Source: Chromohalobacter sp. 296-RDG
Lineage (GTDB): Bacteria; Pseudomonadota; Gammaproteobacteria; Pseudomonadales; Halomonadaceae
Assembly (NCBI RefSeq): GCF_029889885.1
Contig: NZ_JARANY010000017.1
Span: forward strand, 1 to 64,000
Direction: 5' to 3'
DNA length: 64,000 bases
Positions within the stretch are counted from its first letter, which is position 1, and every line of letters begins with the position of its first letter. This document shows positions 8,895 to 16,171 of the stretch, one piece after another. Below the pieces are notes generated by a model. The model had not been told where the DNA came from and searched no databases. It worked only from the letters and a program-made list of their open reading frames with translations. Made by a program: the position numbers and the translations under genes.

Positions 8895-8981
8895 GCCCAG
8901 GTGGCGGAATTGGTAGACGCGCTAGCTTCAGGTGCTAGTGTCCGTATGGACGTGGAGGTTCAAGTCCTCTCCTAGGCACCA
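8895..8981 (+). tRNA. tRNA-Leu(CAG), copy 3, with an acceptor-stem mismatch
   Basis: 87 nt with encoded CCA and the same body as copies 1 and 2. The 5' strand is GCCCAGG but the 3' strand reads CCTAGGC, giving a C-A mismatch at the fourth acceptor pair where copy 1 has C-G. It may still work, be edited, or be decaying. Confidence 0.93.
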
Positions 8982-9053
8982 CCGTGCATGCTGATTTATA
9001 ATGTTTCAAAGTCCCCGCTCTCTAGAACCCCCTTTCTGTAACTCCCTATTCTC

Positions 9054-9905
9054 CTATTGGTAACGCCCGGGTCGCCGCGCGACACGCTGCAATCCCCACC
9101 CGTCTGTCTCGATATTCGCTTCCAAGGACGTTTCGACACCTTCCGGCAAGCGTGGGAAAAAATCGAGCCGCGTTCTCGCTTCGAGCTCATCGATACTGAC
9201 CAGAAAACGGTCGAGCGGCTCGTCGCCACGCACCGTCTGCGGAATCAGGAACGCCAGCGCCCGCGGATGCTCACCAGGCACCACGATGATCTTGTAAAAC
9301 GCCGACGGCACTTGGGTGAAGCCCACCCGATGCATGAAGCGCTCATCGAAGACCGGACCGGTGACCACTCGGAGTTGCTCGAAGCGCGGTAGGAAATCGT
9401 CCATCACGACCTCTTCGAGACGTTGCCACACACGCCGGTTCAAATCGGGGCGCTGCGGCGTGATATTGGTCATCTGGAAGGTATCGAGCTGGGCCGCACG
9501 CCCGTATACGCGGGCAATGGCGTAGTTGGGAGCCAGGTGGCCGCGGTCGTAGCCGCTGTGCGTGTACTGATCCGAAGTGACCGGCCACAACGAGCGCCAG
9601 TCCTGCGCAAAGCCATGCGGGCGATCACCGATCGGCGCATCAGGCGTTTCATGAAGCGAATAACTGACCCATAGGGGGCTGACCCGAATATCCGACCACC
9701 CCACCAGAAAGGCGTCACTACGCAGTACCCGGTTAAATCCTTGCCAACTGGTGGTCTGCCACGCGGGCACACCCATCCAGCTAAGCTGGTCGCGGACCTC
9801 GCGCTCCTGCCAATACCACAGGCCGGACCCCACCACGGCAAAAACCAGAGAAATGCCCGCGCCACGCACCAAGCGCCGAAACTGATAGGAAATAACGGCG
9901 ATCAT
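9054..9905 (-). CDS. Membrane-anchored DNA/RNA non-specific endonuclease (NUC1/NucA family)
   Basis: 283 residues. A hydrophobic segment at about 15-31 acts as an uncleaved signal anchor, so the enzyme domain should face the periplasm. The beta-beta-alpha-metal core carries GYDRGHLAPN (DRGH at 120-123, with the catalytic histidine 123) and the metal-binding asparagine region TNITPQRPDLNRRVW about 30 residues later. Relatives cleave single- and double-stranded DNA and RNA with magnesium, for nutrient use or defence against incoming DNA. It is a single gene ending 72 bases after the tRNA-Leu cluster on the opposite strand. Confidence 0.9.
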   Translation of the reverse strand: MIAVISYQFRRLVRGAGISLVFAVVGSGLWYWQEREVRDQLSWMGVPAWQTTSWQGFNRVLRSDAFLVGWSDIRVSPLWVSYSLHETPDAPIGDRPHGFAQDWRSLWPVTSDQYTHSGYDRGHLAPNYAIARVYGRAAQLDTFQMTNITPQRPDLNRRVWQRLEEVVMDDFLPRFEQLRVVTGPVFDERFMHRVGFTQVPSAFYKIIVVPGEHPRALAFLIPQTVRGDEPLDRFLVSIDELEARTRLDFFPRLPEGVETSLEANIETDGWGLQRVARRPGRYQ

Positions 9906-9978
9906 GCCGGCGACGTGTCCTTGTCCTGCGAAAACGAAAACGTGAAGTGAGCGATTACCCTAGACGATGAGGACGCCG

Positions 9979-10254
9979 CTACCAACCTAACGAGAACATG
10001 GTCTCGAGATCGTGACGCGAATGCACCTGCATGGCGTTGAGTGTCTCCGTTTCACGAATGCCCTCGACCTCCATCAGGCGCTCGGTCACGAGCTGCGCCA
10101 GCGACTCGAAGTCGCGCGTACGGGCAATGGACACCAGGTCATAACGGCCACAGGTGGAAAACACCTCGCTGATCCCCTCCAGCTCGGCCAACCGCTGGGC
10201 GACCGCATTGATCTGGCCCTTTTCCACATCGATCAAAATCACCGCACTTTGCAT
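9979..10254 (-). CDS. Stand-alone Lrp/AsnC ligand-binding (RAM) domain protein
   Basis: 91 residues covering only the C-terminal regulatory fold of Lrp/AsnC regulators: starts MQSAVILIDVEKGQ, then GRYDLVSIARTRDFESLAQLV and the final VHSRHDLETMFSLGW. There is no helix-turn-helix. Such stand-alone RAM proteins form octamers and bind amino acids, possibly modulating true Lrp proteins. The ATG at 10254 is preceded by GGAGAGTGTC. No operon partner is evident; the gene is 73 bases upstream of the nuclease gene on the same strand. Confidence 0.88.
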   Translation of the reverse strand: MQSAVILIDVEKGQINAVAQRLAELEGISEVFSTCGRYDLVSIARTRDFESLAQLVTERLMEVEGIRETETLNAMQVHSRHDLETMFSLGW

Positions 10255-10381
10255 GACACTCTCCTACACTGCCTACTGCACTCGGGGCGTCGCACCCGCC
10301 TAGGCCGGCACGCTCAAGACGCACCGGCACGACACTTCGCCGACGGCGCGAAGGCCAGTATATCAGCCCTGCGCACCGCGG

Positions 10382-10768
10382 CTAGCGACGCGTTTCAGTC
10401 ACCGCCTGGCGCATCACCGGGGAGCGGCCACTGATACCGGGGAGCGGCCACTGATAGCGGCGATATCCGCGTTCATCGTGAATGGCACTGATGGTAAGCA
10501 TCTCATCACGATCGCCCTCGACGAATTCCTGGTTGCCGGAACTGACGATGGTCCGTGAGCCACCAGGGCCATGCTGAAACACCGGCTCGGAAATGTCCTT
10601 GGTGAGGTTCGAAACCTTCTCGCCACGCTCCATGTCGGTGATCGAGCGCCGGTTGACTGCTTCCTCCACCGAGCGCTTGATATGACTGCGATAGCGCTGC
10701 AGGAAACGCTGCCGGTTCACAGTGATCTTGTTCTTGGCATTGGCGCGTCGATCAATGAAATAGCGCAT
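10382..10768 (-). pseudogene. yeaH (UPF0229) N-terminus joined to a spoVR/ycgB fragment
   Basis: The frame starts at ATG 10768 with a good GAGGTGA ribosome site and reads [19 protein letters not shown] and [13 protein letters not shown], the N-terminal 85 or so residues of YeaH (DUF444, normally about 420 residues). At about residue 90 it switches without a stop to [13 protein letters not shown], which matches a C-terminal motif of SpoVR/YcgB as I recall that family, and then runs into a tail coded by a tandem repeat. In relatives prkA-yeaH-spoVR are neighbours, so an internal deletion removing most of yeaH and spoVR explains the fusion. The von Willebrand part of YeaH is missing. Probably non-functional, though the 128-codon frame is intact. 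Confidence 0.75.
10417..10456. repeat. Two perfect tandem copies of a 20-base unit
   Basis: The unit CCGGGGAGCGGCCACTGATA occurs twice back to back (10417-10436 and 10437-10456) within the 3' end of the yeaH/spoVR scar. It codes for the out-of-family tail of that frame. Confidence 0.95.
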
Positions 10769-10813
10769 GTCGCTCACCTCGTCACCAATATTTGTCGATA
10801 GATTCGGCGCCCC

Positions 10814-10902
10814 TCGTAGCTCGTAGCCCGTAGTATTTCCTTTCAACGAAGCGCCACGACCCTGGACATGAGAGCCCATAAACGGCCATTGGTTCGTTGA
10901 AA
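10814..10902. repeat. Short tandem repeats and a 10-base inverted repeat
   Basis: Three near-copies of TCGTAGC (10814-10834) are followed by a perfect inverted repeat TTTCAACGAA/TTCGTTGAAA (10841-10850 and 10893-10902) enclosing 42 bases. It lies between the threonine aldolase terminator and the truncated yeaH start. It may be a small non-coding element or part of the deletion scar. Confidence 0.7.
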
Positions 10903-10903
10903 T

Positions 10904-10950
10904 CCAAAAAAGGCGGGCCAGGCGAGAGTACATCGATACCCTCGCCCTGG
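10904..10950 (-). terminator. Intrinsic terminator of the threonine aldolase gene
   Basis: On the minus strand a CCAGGGCGAG/CTCGCCTGG stem (one bulged G) is followed by CCCGCC and a TTTTTT run, nine bases after the stop codon. Confidence 0.8.
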
Positions 10951-10958
10951 CGTCTCGA

Positions 10959-12008
10959 TCAGGCAGCCGACAAGACGTCGCGCGCATCGTCGAGCAAGCG
11001 ATCGAGCAGTGCTTGGGTGGTGTTCCAGGCACAGACGAAGCGCGCACCGCCCGCGCCGATGAAGGTGTAAAACGTCCAGCCGCGCTGGCGCAGGGTCTCT
11101 AGTACCGCGACGGGCAACGTCACGAAAACACTGTTGGCCTGGGCGGGAAACATCAACTCAGCTCCCGGCAAGGCAGCGAAGCCTTCCGCAAGATAACGTG
11201 CCATGCCATTGGCATGCTCGGCGTTACGCAACCAGGCGCCGCTTTCCAGCAATCCCAGCCAAGGTGCCGTAATGAAGCGCATTTTGGAGGACAGTTGCCC
11301 CGCTTGCTTGCAACGGTAACCGAAATCCTCCGCCAGGGCGTGATTGAAGAAGACCACCGCCTCGCCCATCGGCAAGCCATTCTTGGTCCCCGAGAAGCAC
11401 AACGCATCGACACCGGCCTGCCAGGTGAGCTCCGCCGGCCTGGCCTCGAGCGACGCACAGGCATTGGCGAAGCGCGCCCCATCCATGTGCACGTGCAGAC
11501 CATGTTTATCCGCCATGGCACGAATCGCCATCAGCTCATCGCGGGTATACACGGTGCCCACCTCGGTGGCCTGGGTCAGCGAAATCGTGCGCGGCTTGGG
11601 GTAGTGGATGTCACTACGCTGCGTTACCAGCGACTCGATCCCCTCGGGCGTCAACTTCCCATCCGCACCCGAGCATGTCAGCAGTTTGGCGCCGTTGGAG
11701 AAAAACTCCGGGCCGCCGCATTCGTCGGTTTCGATATGCGCCAGTTCGTGGCAAATGACGCTATGAAAGCTCTGTCCCATCGAGGCGAGTGTCAGCGAGT
11801 TGGCAGCGGTACCGTTGAAGACGAAAAACACGTCGCAGTCATAGTCGAAGAAACGACGAAAGCGGTCGGCGGCTTTCTGAGTCCAGGCATCGTTGCCATA
11901 GGCGAGATCATCGCTTTCGTTGGCACGCAACATATAGTCGAGCGCCTCGGGGCAGATGCCGGAGGTATTGTCGCTGGCCAGAAAACGCGGCGTACAGTCG
12001 GATTCCAT
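10959..12008 (-). CDS. ltaE: Low-specificity L-threonine aldolase
   Basis: 349 residues of the fold-type I PLP enzyme family (beta-eliminating lyase/threonine aldolase). Key features: [14 protein letters not shown] near the N-terminus, [10 protein letters not shown] in the middle (the cofactor-binding aspartate) and [15 protein letters not shown], whose lysine should form the Schiff base with pyridoxal phosphate. It splits L-threonine and L-allo-threonine into glycine and acetaldehyde. The closest type is the pseudomonad-like low-specificity enzyme rather than the E. coli one. Monocistronic: own terminator downstream, and a 333-base gap upstream. Confidence 0.93.
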   Translation of the reverse strand: MESDCTPRFLASDNTSGICPEALDYMLRANESDDLAYGNDAWTQKAADRFRRFFDYDCDVFFVFNGTAANSLTLASMGQSFHSVICHELAHIETDECGGPEFFSNGAKLLTCSGADGKLTPEGIESLVTQRSDIHYPKPRTISLTQATEVGTVYTRDELMAIRAMADKHGLHVHMDGARFANACASLEARPAELTWQAGVDALCFSGTKNGLPMGEAVVFFNHALAEDFGYRCKQAGQLSSKMRFITAPWLGLLESGAWLRNAEHANGMARYLAEGFAALPGAELMFPAQANSVFVTLPVAVLETLRQRGWTFYTFIGAGGARFVCAWNTTQALLDRLLDDARDVLSAA

Positions 12009-12341
12009 GCCTTGTTGTCCTCATAGGTGGCGAGAAGGAAGGACGCTTGAAACGCAACGCCAGGCGTCGGGTGCCAACGTCTGCCGTTAACCTGCAAAAA
12101 ATTGCGTCTCGATCCAGTCTACTCATCGCCGCCTCTCATCGGAAGCCCGCCAGCATGCGCCTTCTTATACACGCGCTTTTTTAGAGGGGGAGTTACAAAA
12201 CGGGCGAGCGAAGTCAAGACAAGGCAAAATCGGGCGAAAAAACGGAGTTTACACGGGGTAAATGAGTATTTTGACCGGGCTCGCGTACGAGGCCGATTTT
12301 AACGCCGGATTGTCGAGCGCAGTCCTTTTGAAAACACCCTC
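12009..12341. other. 333-base gap carrying a palindromic non-coding element
   Basis: The left part holds the presumed promoter of ltaE. The right part (about 12160-12353) is not coding: it contains AAAATCGG ... CCGATTTT arms (about 12224-12231 and 12292-12299) nested around a small TTTAC/GTAAA stem (about 12250-12264), with GCGAGCG and CGAGCGC further out. Near-identical 17-base segments (12160-12176 and 12337-12353, 14 matches) flank it in direct orientation, the right one overlapping the fadH stop codon. The look is that of a miniature palindromic repeat element or structured RNA. Confidence 0.6.
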
Positions 12342-14354
12342 TTATAAACGTGCCGCCAGACGAGTGCCCTGATCGATGGCCCGCTTGGCATCGAGCTCCG
12401 CCGCCGCCTGCGCCCCGCCGATGACGTGCACTTCACAGCCGGCCGCCGTCAGCGGCGCTTCGAGATCCGTCACCGATACCTGGCCGGCACACACCACGAC
12501 CGTCTCCACCTCGAGGCATTCCCGGTGACCATCACGCACGATATGCAGCCCCGCAGCATCGATGCCGAGATACTCGCAGCCGCTGAGCATGCGCACCCTA
12601 CGCTGGCGCAGGGCGGCACGATGCACCCAGCCGGTGGTCGTGCCCAGCTCCTTGCCGGGCTTGCTGGTCTTGCGCTGGAGCAGCGTCACCTCGCGGGGCA
12701 CCCTCGGCGCTTGCGGTGTCACGAGACCACCCCGTGCCGCCAACGACAAGTCGACGCCCCACTCGGCACACCACGCCTCGCGATCCAACGCGGGATGCTC
12801 GGCATGGGTCAAGAGTTCCGCAACATCGAAGCCGATCCCGCCGGCGCCGATGATCGCCACGCGCTCGCCGACACACTCGGGGTGCATGATCGCCGTGGGA
12901 TAGTCCACCACGCGCGGATCCTCGCTACCAGGCAGCGACAACGCCCGCGGCGCGACGCCCGAAGCCAGCACCACGACATCGAAGGCCCGCAAGCGTTGTG
13001 CCTCGGCCGATGTATTCAGGCACACCGTCACATCCAGCGCCTCGAGCATGCTGCGGTAATAGCGCAGCGTCTCGCGAAATTCTTCCTTGCCAGGGATACG
13101 CTGCGCGTAGCGAAATTGACCGCCGATCTCGGCCTCGCGTTCGAAAAGCGTGACGCGATGACCGCACTGCGCCGCCGACACGGCAGCCGCCAGCCCCGCC
13201 GGCCCGGCCCCGACCACCGCGATGTCACGCGGCGTCGCTGCGGGTGCGAGCGTCAATTCGGTCTCGTGACAGGCGCGTGGATTGACCAGGCACGAGGTCA
13301 ACTTGCCCTGGAAGGTGTGGTCCAGACAGGCCTGGTTGCAGGCAATACAGGTATTGATGAACGCCTCACGCCCCTCGCGCGCCTTGGCCACCCACTCGGG
13401 GTCGGCAAGAAAGGGGCGCGCCATCGAGACCATGTCGGCGTGCCCTTCGGCCAGCACACGCTCGGCCACCTCGGGCATATTGATGCGATTAGTGGCAATC
13501 AACGGCACCTTGAGCACCTCCCGCAGGCGCCGCGTGACCTCGGTAAAGGCCGCTCGCGGCACGCTGGTGACGATGGTCGGCACGCGCGCCTCGTGCCAGC
13601 CGATCCCGGTATTGATCAGGTTGGCGCCCGCCGCCTCGATCGCGCGCCCCAGGGCTACGACTTCGTCATGGCTGCTGCCGTCCTCGACCAGGTCGATCAT
13701 CGACAGGCGAAAGATGATCAAAAAATCATCGCCCAGTGCCCGACGAATGCGCTGCACGATCTCCACCGCGAAGCGCATGCGCTTCTCGAATTCGCCGCCC
13801 CACTCGTCGTCGCGGTGGTTGGTACGCCGACACAGGAACTGATTGATCAGGTAGCCTTCCGACCCCATGACCTCGACGCCGTCGTAGCCCGCCTCGCAAG
13901 CCATTTGAGCGCAATTGACATAGGCCTCGATCTGCTCCGTCACCTCATCGCCGCTCAACGCCCGGGGCGTGTAAGGGTTGATCGGTGCCTTGAGCGCCGA
14001 GGGCGCTACCAGGGCAGGCGAATAGGCATAACGTCCGGCGTGCAGGATCTGCATGCAGATATGGCTGCCTTCGGCATGTACTGCCTGGGTCACCTGCCGG
14101 TGCGCCTCGACCTCGTCCGGCTCGGTCAATTTGGCGGCGCCTTCGAACACAGCACCCTCGGGAATCGGAGCGATGCCGCCGGTGACAATCAACGAGATAC
14201 CCGCGCGTGCCCGTTCGGCATAGAACGCCGCCAGACGCGCGAAGCCTTCGGGGGCTTCTTCCAGATTGGTGTGCATCGAGCCCATCAGAATGCGGTTATC
14301 GAGCGTCACGGGCCCCACGGTCAGCGGGCGAAAGAGATGCGGATACTGAGTCAC
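12342..14354 (-). CDS. fadH: 2,4-dienoyl-CoA reductase (NADPH)
   Basis: 670 residues when started at the GTG at 14354, which has GAGGA upstream and matches the E. coli FadH length; longer upstream frame is judged non-coding. Order: old-yellow-enzyme TIM barrel with FMN (1 to about 340), a cysteine cluster CIACNQAC plus a later C in LTSCLVNP for the 4Fe-4S centre, then FAD- and NADPH-binding Rossmann folds (VVGAGPAGLAAA; VAIIGAGGIGFD). It reduces 2,4-dienoyl-CoA made during oxidation of unsaturated fatty acids. A palindrome resembling a PsrA site lies upstream (14397-14414), which would fit fatty-acid control. Confidence 0.96.
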   Translation of the reverse strand: MTQYPHLFRPLTVGPVTLDNRILMGSMHTNLEEAPEGFARLAAFYAERARAGISLIVTGGIAPIPEGAVFEGAAKLTEPDEVEAHRQVTQAVHAEGSHICMQILHAGRYAYSPALVAPSALKAPINPYTPRALSGDEVTEQIEAYVNCAQMACEAGYDGVEVMGSEGYLINQFLCRRTNHRDDEWGGEFEKRMRFAVEIVQRIRRALGDDFLIIFRLSMIDLVEDGSSHDEVVALGRAIEAAGANLINTGIGWHEARVPTIVTSVPRAAFTEVTRRLREVLKVPLIATNRINMPEVAERVLAEGHADMVSMARPFLADPEWVAKAREGREAFINTCIACNQACLDHTFQGKLTSCLVNPRACHETELTLAPAATPRDIAVVGAGPAGLAAAVSAAQCGHRVTLFEREAEIGGQFRYAQRIPGKEEFRETLRYYRSMLEALDVTVCLNTSAEAQRLRAFDVVVLASGVAPRALSLPGSEDPRVVDYPTAIMHPECVGERVAIIGAGGIGFDVAELLTHAEHPALDREAWCAEWGVDLSLAARGGLVTPQAPRVPREVTLLQRKTSKPGKELGTTTGWVHRAALRQRRVRMLSGCEYLGIDAAGLHIVRDGHRECLEVETVVVCAGQVSVTDLEAPLTAAGCEVHVIGGAQAAAELDAKRAIDQGTRLAARL

Positions 14355-14375
14355 GGCGCGTCCTCGCTTGCACAC

Positions 14376-14414
14376 GGTTTGAAACCACCATACATTTTCA
14401 AACAACTGTATGAA
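14376..14414. promoter_or_regulatory. Candidate operators between fadH and the divergent hydrolase
   Basis: Two palindromes lie in the 145-base divergent gap: GGTTTGAAACC (14376-14386) and TTCAAACAACTGTATGAA (14397-14414). The second has CAAAC-N4-GTATG, one base off the CAAAC-N4-GTTTG form known for the fatty-acid regulator PsrA. The site is seen; the regulator is inferred. Confidence 0.45.
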
Positions 14415-14499
14415 CAGTGTAGCGAAGGCGTTCCGGGAGGCAATCCCGACCAAGGGCGCAGGCATGACTACCTTCTCACGCTAGACAAGCGAGACCCGA

Positions 14500-15501
14500 A
14501 TGAACTACCAGACCTCTCGACATCGCATTCCCATCGCCACCGGCGGAGAGCTGAACCTCACCCACTTCCAGCCGGAACGCATCGACGGCCTGCCCATCCT
14601 GTGCTGGCATGGCGCCATCGAGTCGGGGCGCATTTTTCACAGCCGTAGCGGCAAGGGGCTCGCGCCCTGGCTCGCCCGACAGGGCCACGAGGTCATGGTG
14701 ATCGATCAACGCGGTCGCGGCAGCGCCTCGCCGCGTCCGGCACGCGGTGTATCGTTCTCGCAGCGCGAGGTCATCATCGATGAAGTCGCCGCCGCACTGG
14801 CCACCTGCCTGAATCTGAGCGGGCAATCGCGCTGCCATATCATGGCGCATTCCTGGGGCGGCGTCTTGATCGCCGCGCACCTGGCGCGCGTCCCCGGCAG
14901 TCGCGAGCGTATCGCCAGCCAGATCTATTTCGGAACCAAGCGTCGAGTCCGGGTCCAGAATCCCAGCAAGAGGCTCTATATCGACCTGATCTGGAAAGGG
15001 CTCGCACCGCTGGCACGTCGTGCGTGCGGTTATCTGCCGGCTCGCGCGTTACGCTGGGGCAGTGACGACGAATACGCCGCCAGCCACGCCGACAGCGTCG
15101 CCTGGGTGCGCGAGACAGCGTGGCGGGACCCCGAGGATGGCTTCGATTACGCCGCCGCCCTGGCACAGGCAGAATTGCCCCCCACGCTGCATCTGGCCGG
15201 ACAGCGCGACCAGGCACTGGGACACCCCCGAGATGTCGCACGCTTCGTCGAGGAATGCGGCCCGCATCGGCATGCATTACGCGTACTGGGACGCCAGAAC
15301 GGTCAAGCGCGAGATTACGGTCATCTGGACATGCTGACGCACCCCGACGCCACAGAAGACGTCTACCCGCAGGCACTTGCCTGGTGCCAGGCACATCAGG
15401 GCGACACGGTCTCGATCGAGGAAGACGTTGAGAGCGCAGCGCGACAGGCGCATCTGCGCATTAAAAAGGAAGGCCCAAACGACAAAACCCCAAGTCAATG
15501 A
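14500..15501 (+). CDS. Alpha/beta hydrolase (lipase/esterase-like)
   Basis: 333 residues without signal peptide. The alpha/beta hydrolase fold shows the oxyanion region LCWHGAIESG at about 34-43, the nucleophile elbow AHSWGG (serine near 119), a DQALG segment that can supply the acid, and YGHLDM with a candidate catalytic histidine near 275. The substrate is unknown. It is divergent from fadH and shares its operator region, so a role in lipid or ester use is a reasonable inference. The terminator hairpin of the following tRNA operon overlaps its stop codon. Confidence 0.85.
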   Translation: MNYQTSRHRIPIATGGELNLTHFQPERIDGLPILCWHGAIESGRIFHSRSGKGLAPWLARQGHEVMVIDQRGRGSASPRPARGVSFSQREVIIDEVAAALATCLNLSGQSRCHIMAHSWGGVLIAAHLARVPGSRERIASQIYFGTKRRVRVQNPSKRLYIDLIWKGLAPLARRACGYLPARALRWGSDDEYAASHADSVAWVRETAWRDPEDGFDYAAALAQAELPPTLHLAGQRDQALGHPRDVARFVEECGPHRHALRVLGRQNGQARDYGHLDMLTHPDATEDVYPQALAWCQAHQGDTVSIEEDVESAARQAHLRIKKEGPNDKTPSQ

Positions 15502-15511
15502 CTCAGGGTTG
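15484..15511 (-). terminator. Terminator of the Val/Asp tRNA operon
   Basis: On the minus strand AACCCTGAGTCA pairs with TGACTTGGGGTT (two G-T pairs) and is followed by TTTTG. It overlaps the end of the converging hydrolase gene and may serve both. Confidence 0.7.
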
Positions 15512-15525
15512 GCCGATGGCGATCG

Positions 15526-15602
15526 TGGCGGACCGGACGGGACTCGAACCCGCGACCTCCGGCGTGACAGGCCGGCATTCTAACCAACTGAACTACCGGT
15601 CC
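15526..15602 (-). tRNA. tRNA-Asp(GTC), copy 1
   Basis: 77 nt with encoded CCA; acceptor GGACCGG/CCGGTCC, anticodon loop CTGTCAC gives GTC. Same sequence as the two other Asp copies in this operon. Confidence 0.98.
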
Positions 15603-15625
15603 GCATTGTCCGATTTGACTCGGAT

Positions 15626-15702
15626 TGGTGGGTGATACAGGACTCGAACCTGTGACCCCCAGCATGTGAGGCTGGTGCTCTAACCAGCTGAGCTAACCAC
15701 CC
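15626..15702 (-). tRNA. tRNA-Val(CAC)
   Basis: 77 nt with encoded CCA; acceptor GGGTGGT/ATCACCC (a G-T and other standard pairs), anticodon loop CTCACAT gives CAC (reads GUG). Confidence 0.97.
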
Positions 15703-15776
15703 GGATCGCATACTACTTGATACTGCGTGTTACTACTTCATGCCTCATCGTCAATGACGCGTCGGCGAGGAAATCG

Positions 15777-15853
15777 TGGCGGACCGGACGGGACTCGAAC
15801 CCGCGACCTCCGGCGTGACAGGCCGGCATTCTAACCAACTGAACTACCGGTCC
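15777..15853 (-). tRNA. tRNA-Asp(GTC), copy 2
   Basis: 77 nt with encoded CCA, same sequence as copy 1; anticodon GTC. Confidence 0.98.
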
Positions 15854-15900
15854 GCTGAATACAACGCTAACCACACATTGTCGAATTTCCTATGAAGAAT

Positions 15901-15977
15901 TGGCGGACCGGACGGGACTCGAACCCGCGACCTCCGGCGTGACAGGCCGGCATTCTAACCAACTGAACTACCGGTCC
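15901..15977 (-). tRNA. tRNA-Asp(GTC), copy 3
   Basis: 77 nt with encoded CCA, same sequence as copies 1 and 2; anticodon GTC. Confidence 0.98.
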
Positions 15978-16030
15978 GCTGCATTCCTCTTTTCACGTGC
16001 TCCCCATCACTCGAAATGCATTTCGCGTAA

Positions 16031-16106
16031 TGGTGGGTGGTACTGGGCTCGAACCAGTGACCCCCAGCTTGTAAGGCTGGTGCTCTTCCAACTGAGCTAA
16101 CCACCC
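16031..16106 (-). tRNA. tRNA-Val(TAC)
   Basis: 76 nt with encoded CCA; acceptor GGGTGGT/ACCACCC, anticodon loop CTTACAA gives TAC (reads GUA and, by wobble, others). First gene of the five-tRNA operon Val-Asp-Asp-Val-Asp. Confidence 0.98.
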
Positions 16107-16124
16107 CTGGTCACGTGGCGCTGC

Positions 16125-16152
16125 ATTCTACAGAGAGACTGTGGAAAGTCAA
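16125..16152 (-). promoter_or_regulatory. Sigma-70 promoter of the Val/Asp tRNA operon
   Basis: On the minus strand TTGACT (16152-16147) and TAGAAT (16130-16125) are spaced by 16 bases and lie about 18 bases before tRNA-Val(TAC). A near-consensus strong promoter. Confidence 0.85.
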
Positions 16153-16171
16153 CCGATTACATTCATCTGGT

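Noticed and set aside
8602-8938. Open frames running through the tRNA-Leu genes
   Set aside because: They only translate the tRNA sequences; the tRNAs are certain.
8662-8981. Regularly spaced long repeats that could look like a CRISPR array
   Set aside because: The repeats are 87-base tRNA genes with proper cloverleaf and CCA ends. The same applies to the Asp and Lys clusters at 15526-15977 and 49205-49518.
12426-14648. 740-residue open frame on the plus strand, antisense to fadH
   Set aside because: High-GC shadow frame: the composition is His/Arg/Gly-rich without a recognisable domain, while the minus-strand frame is an unmistakable FadH.
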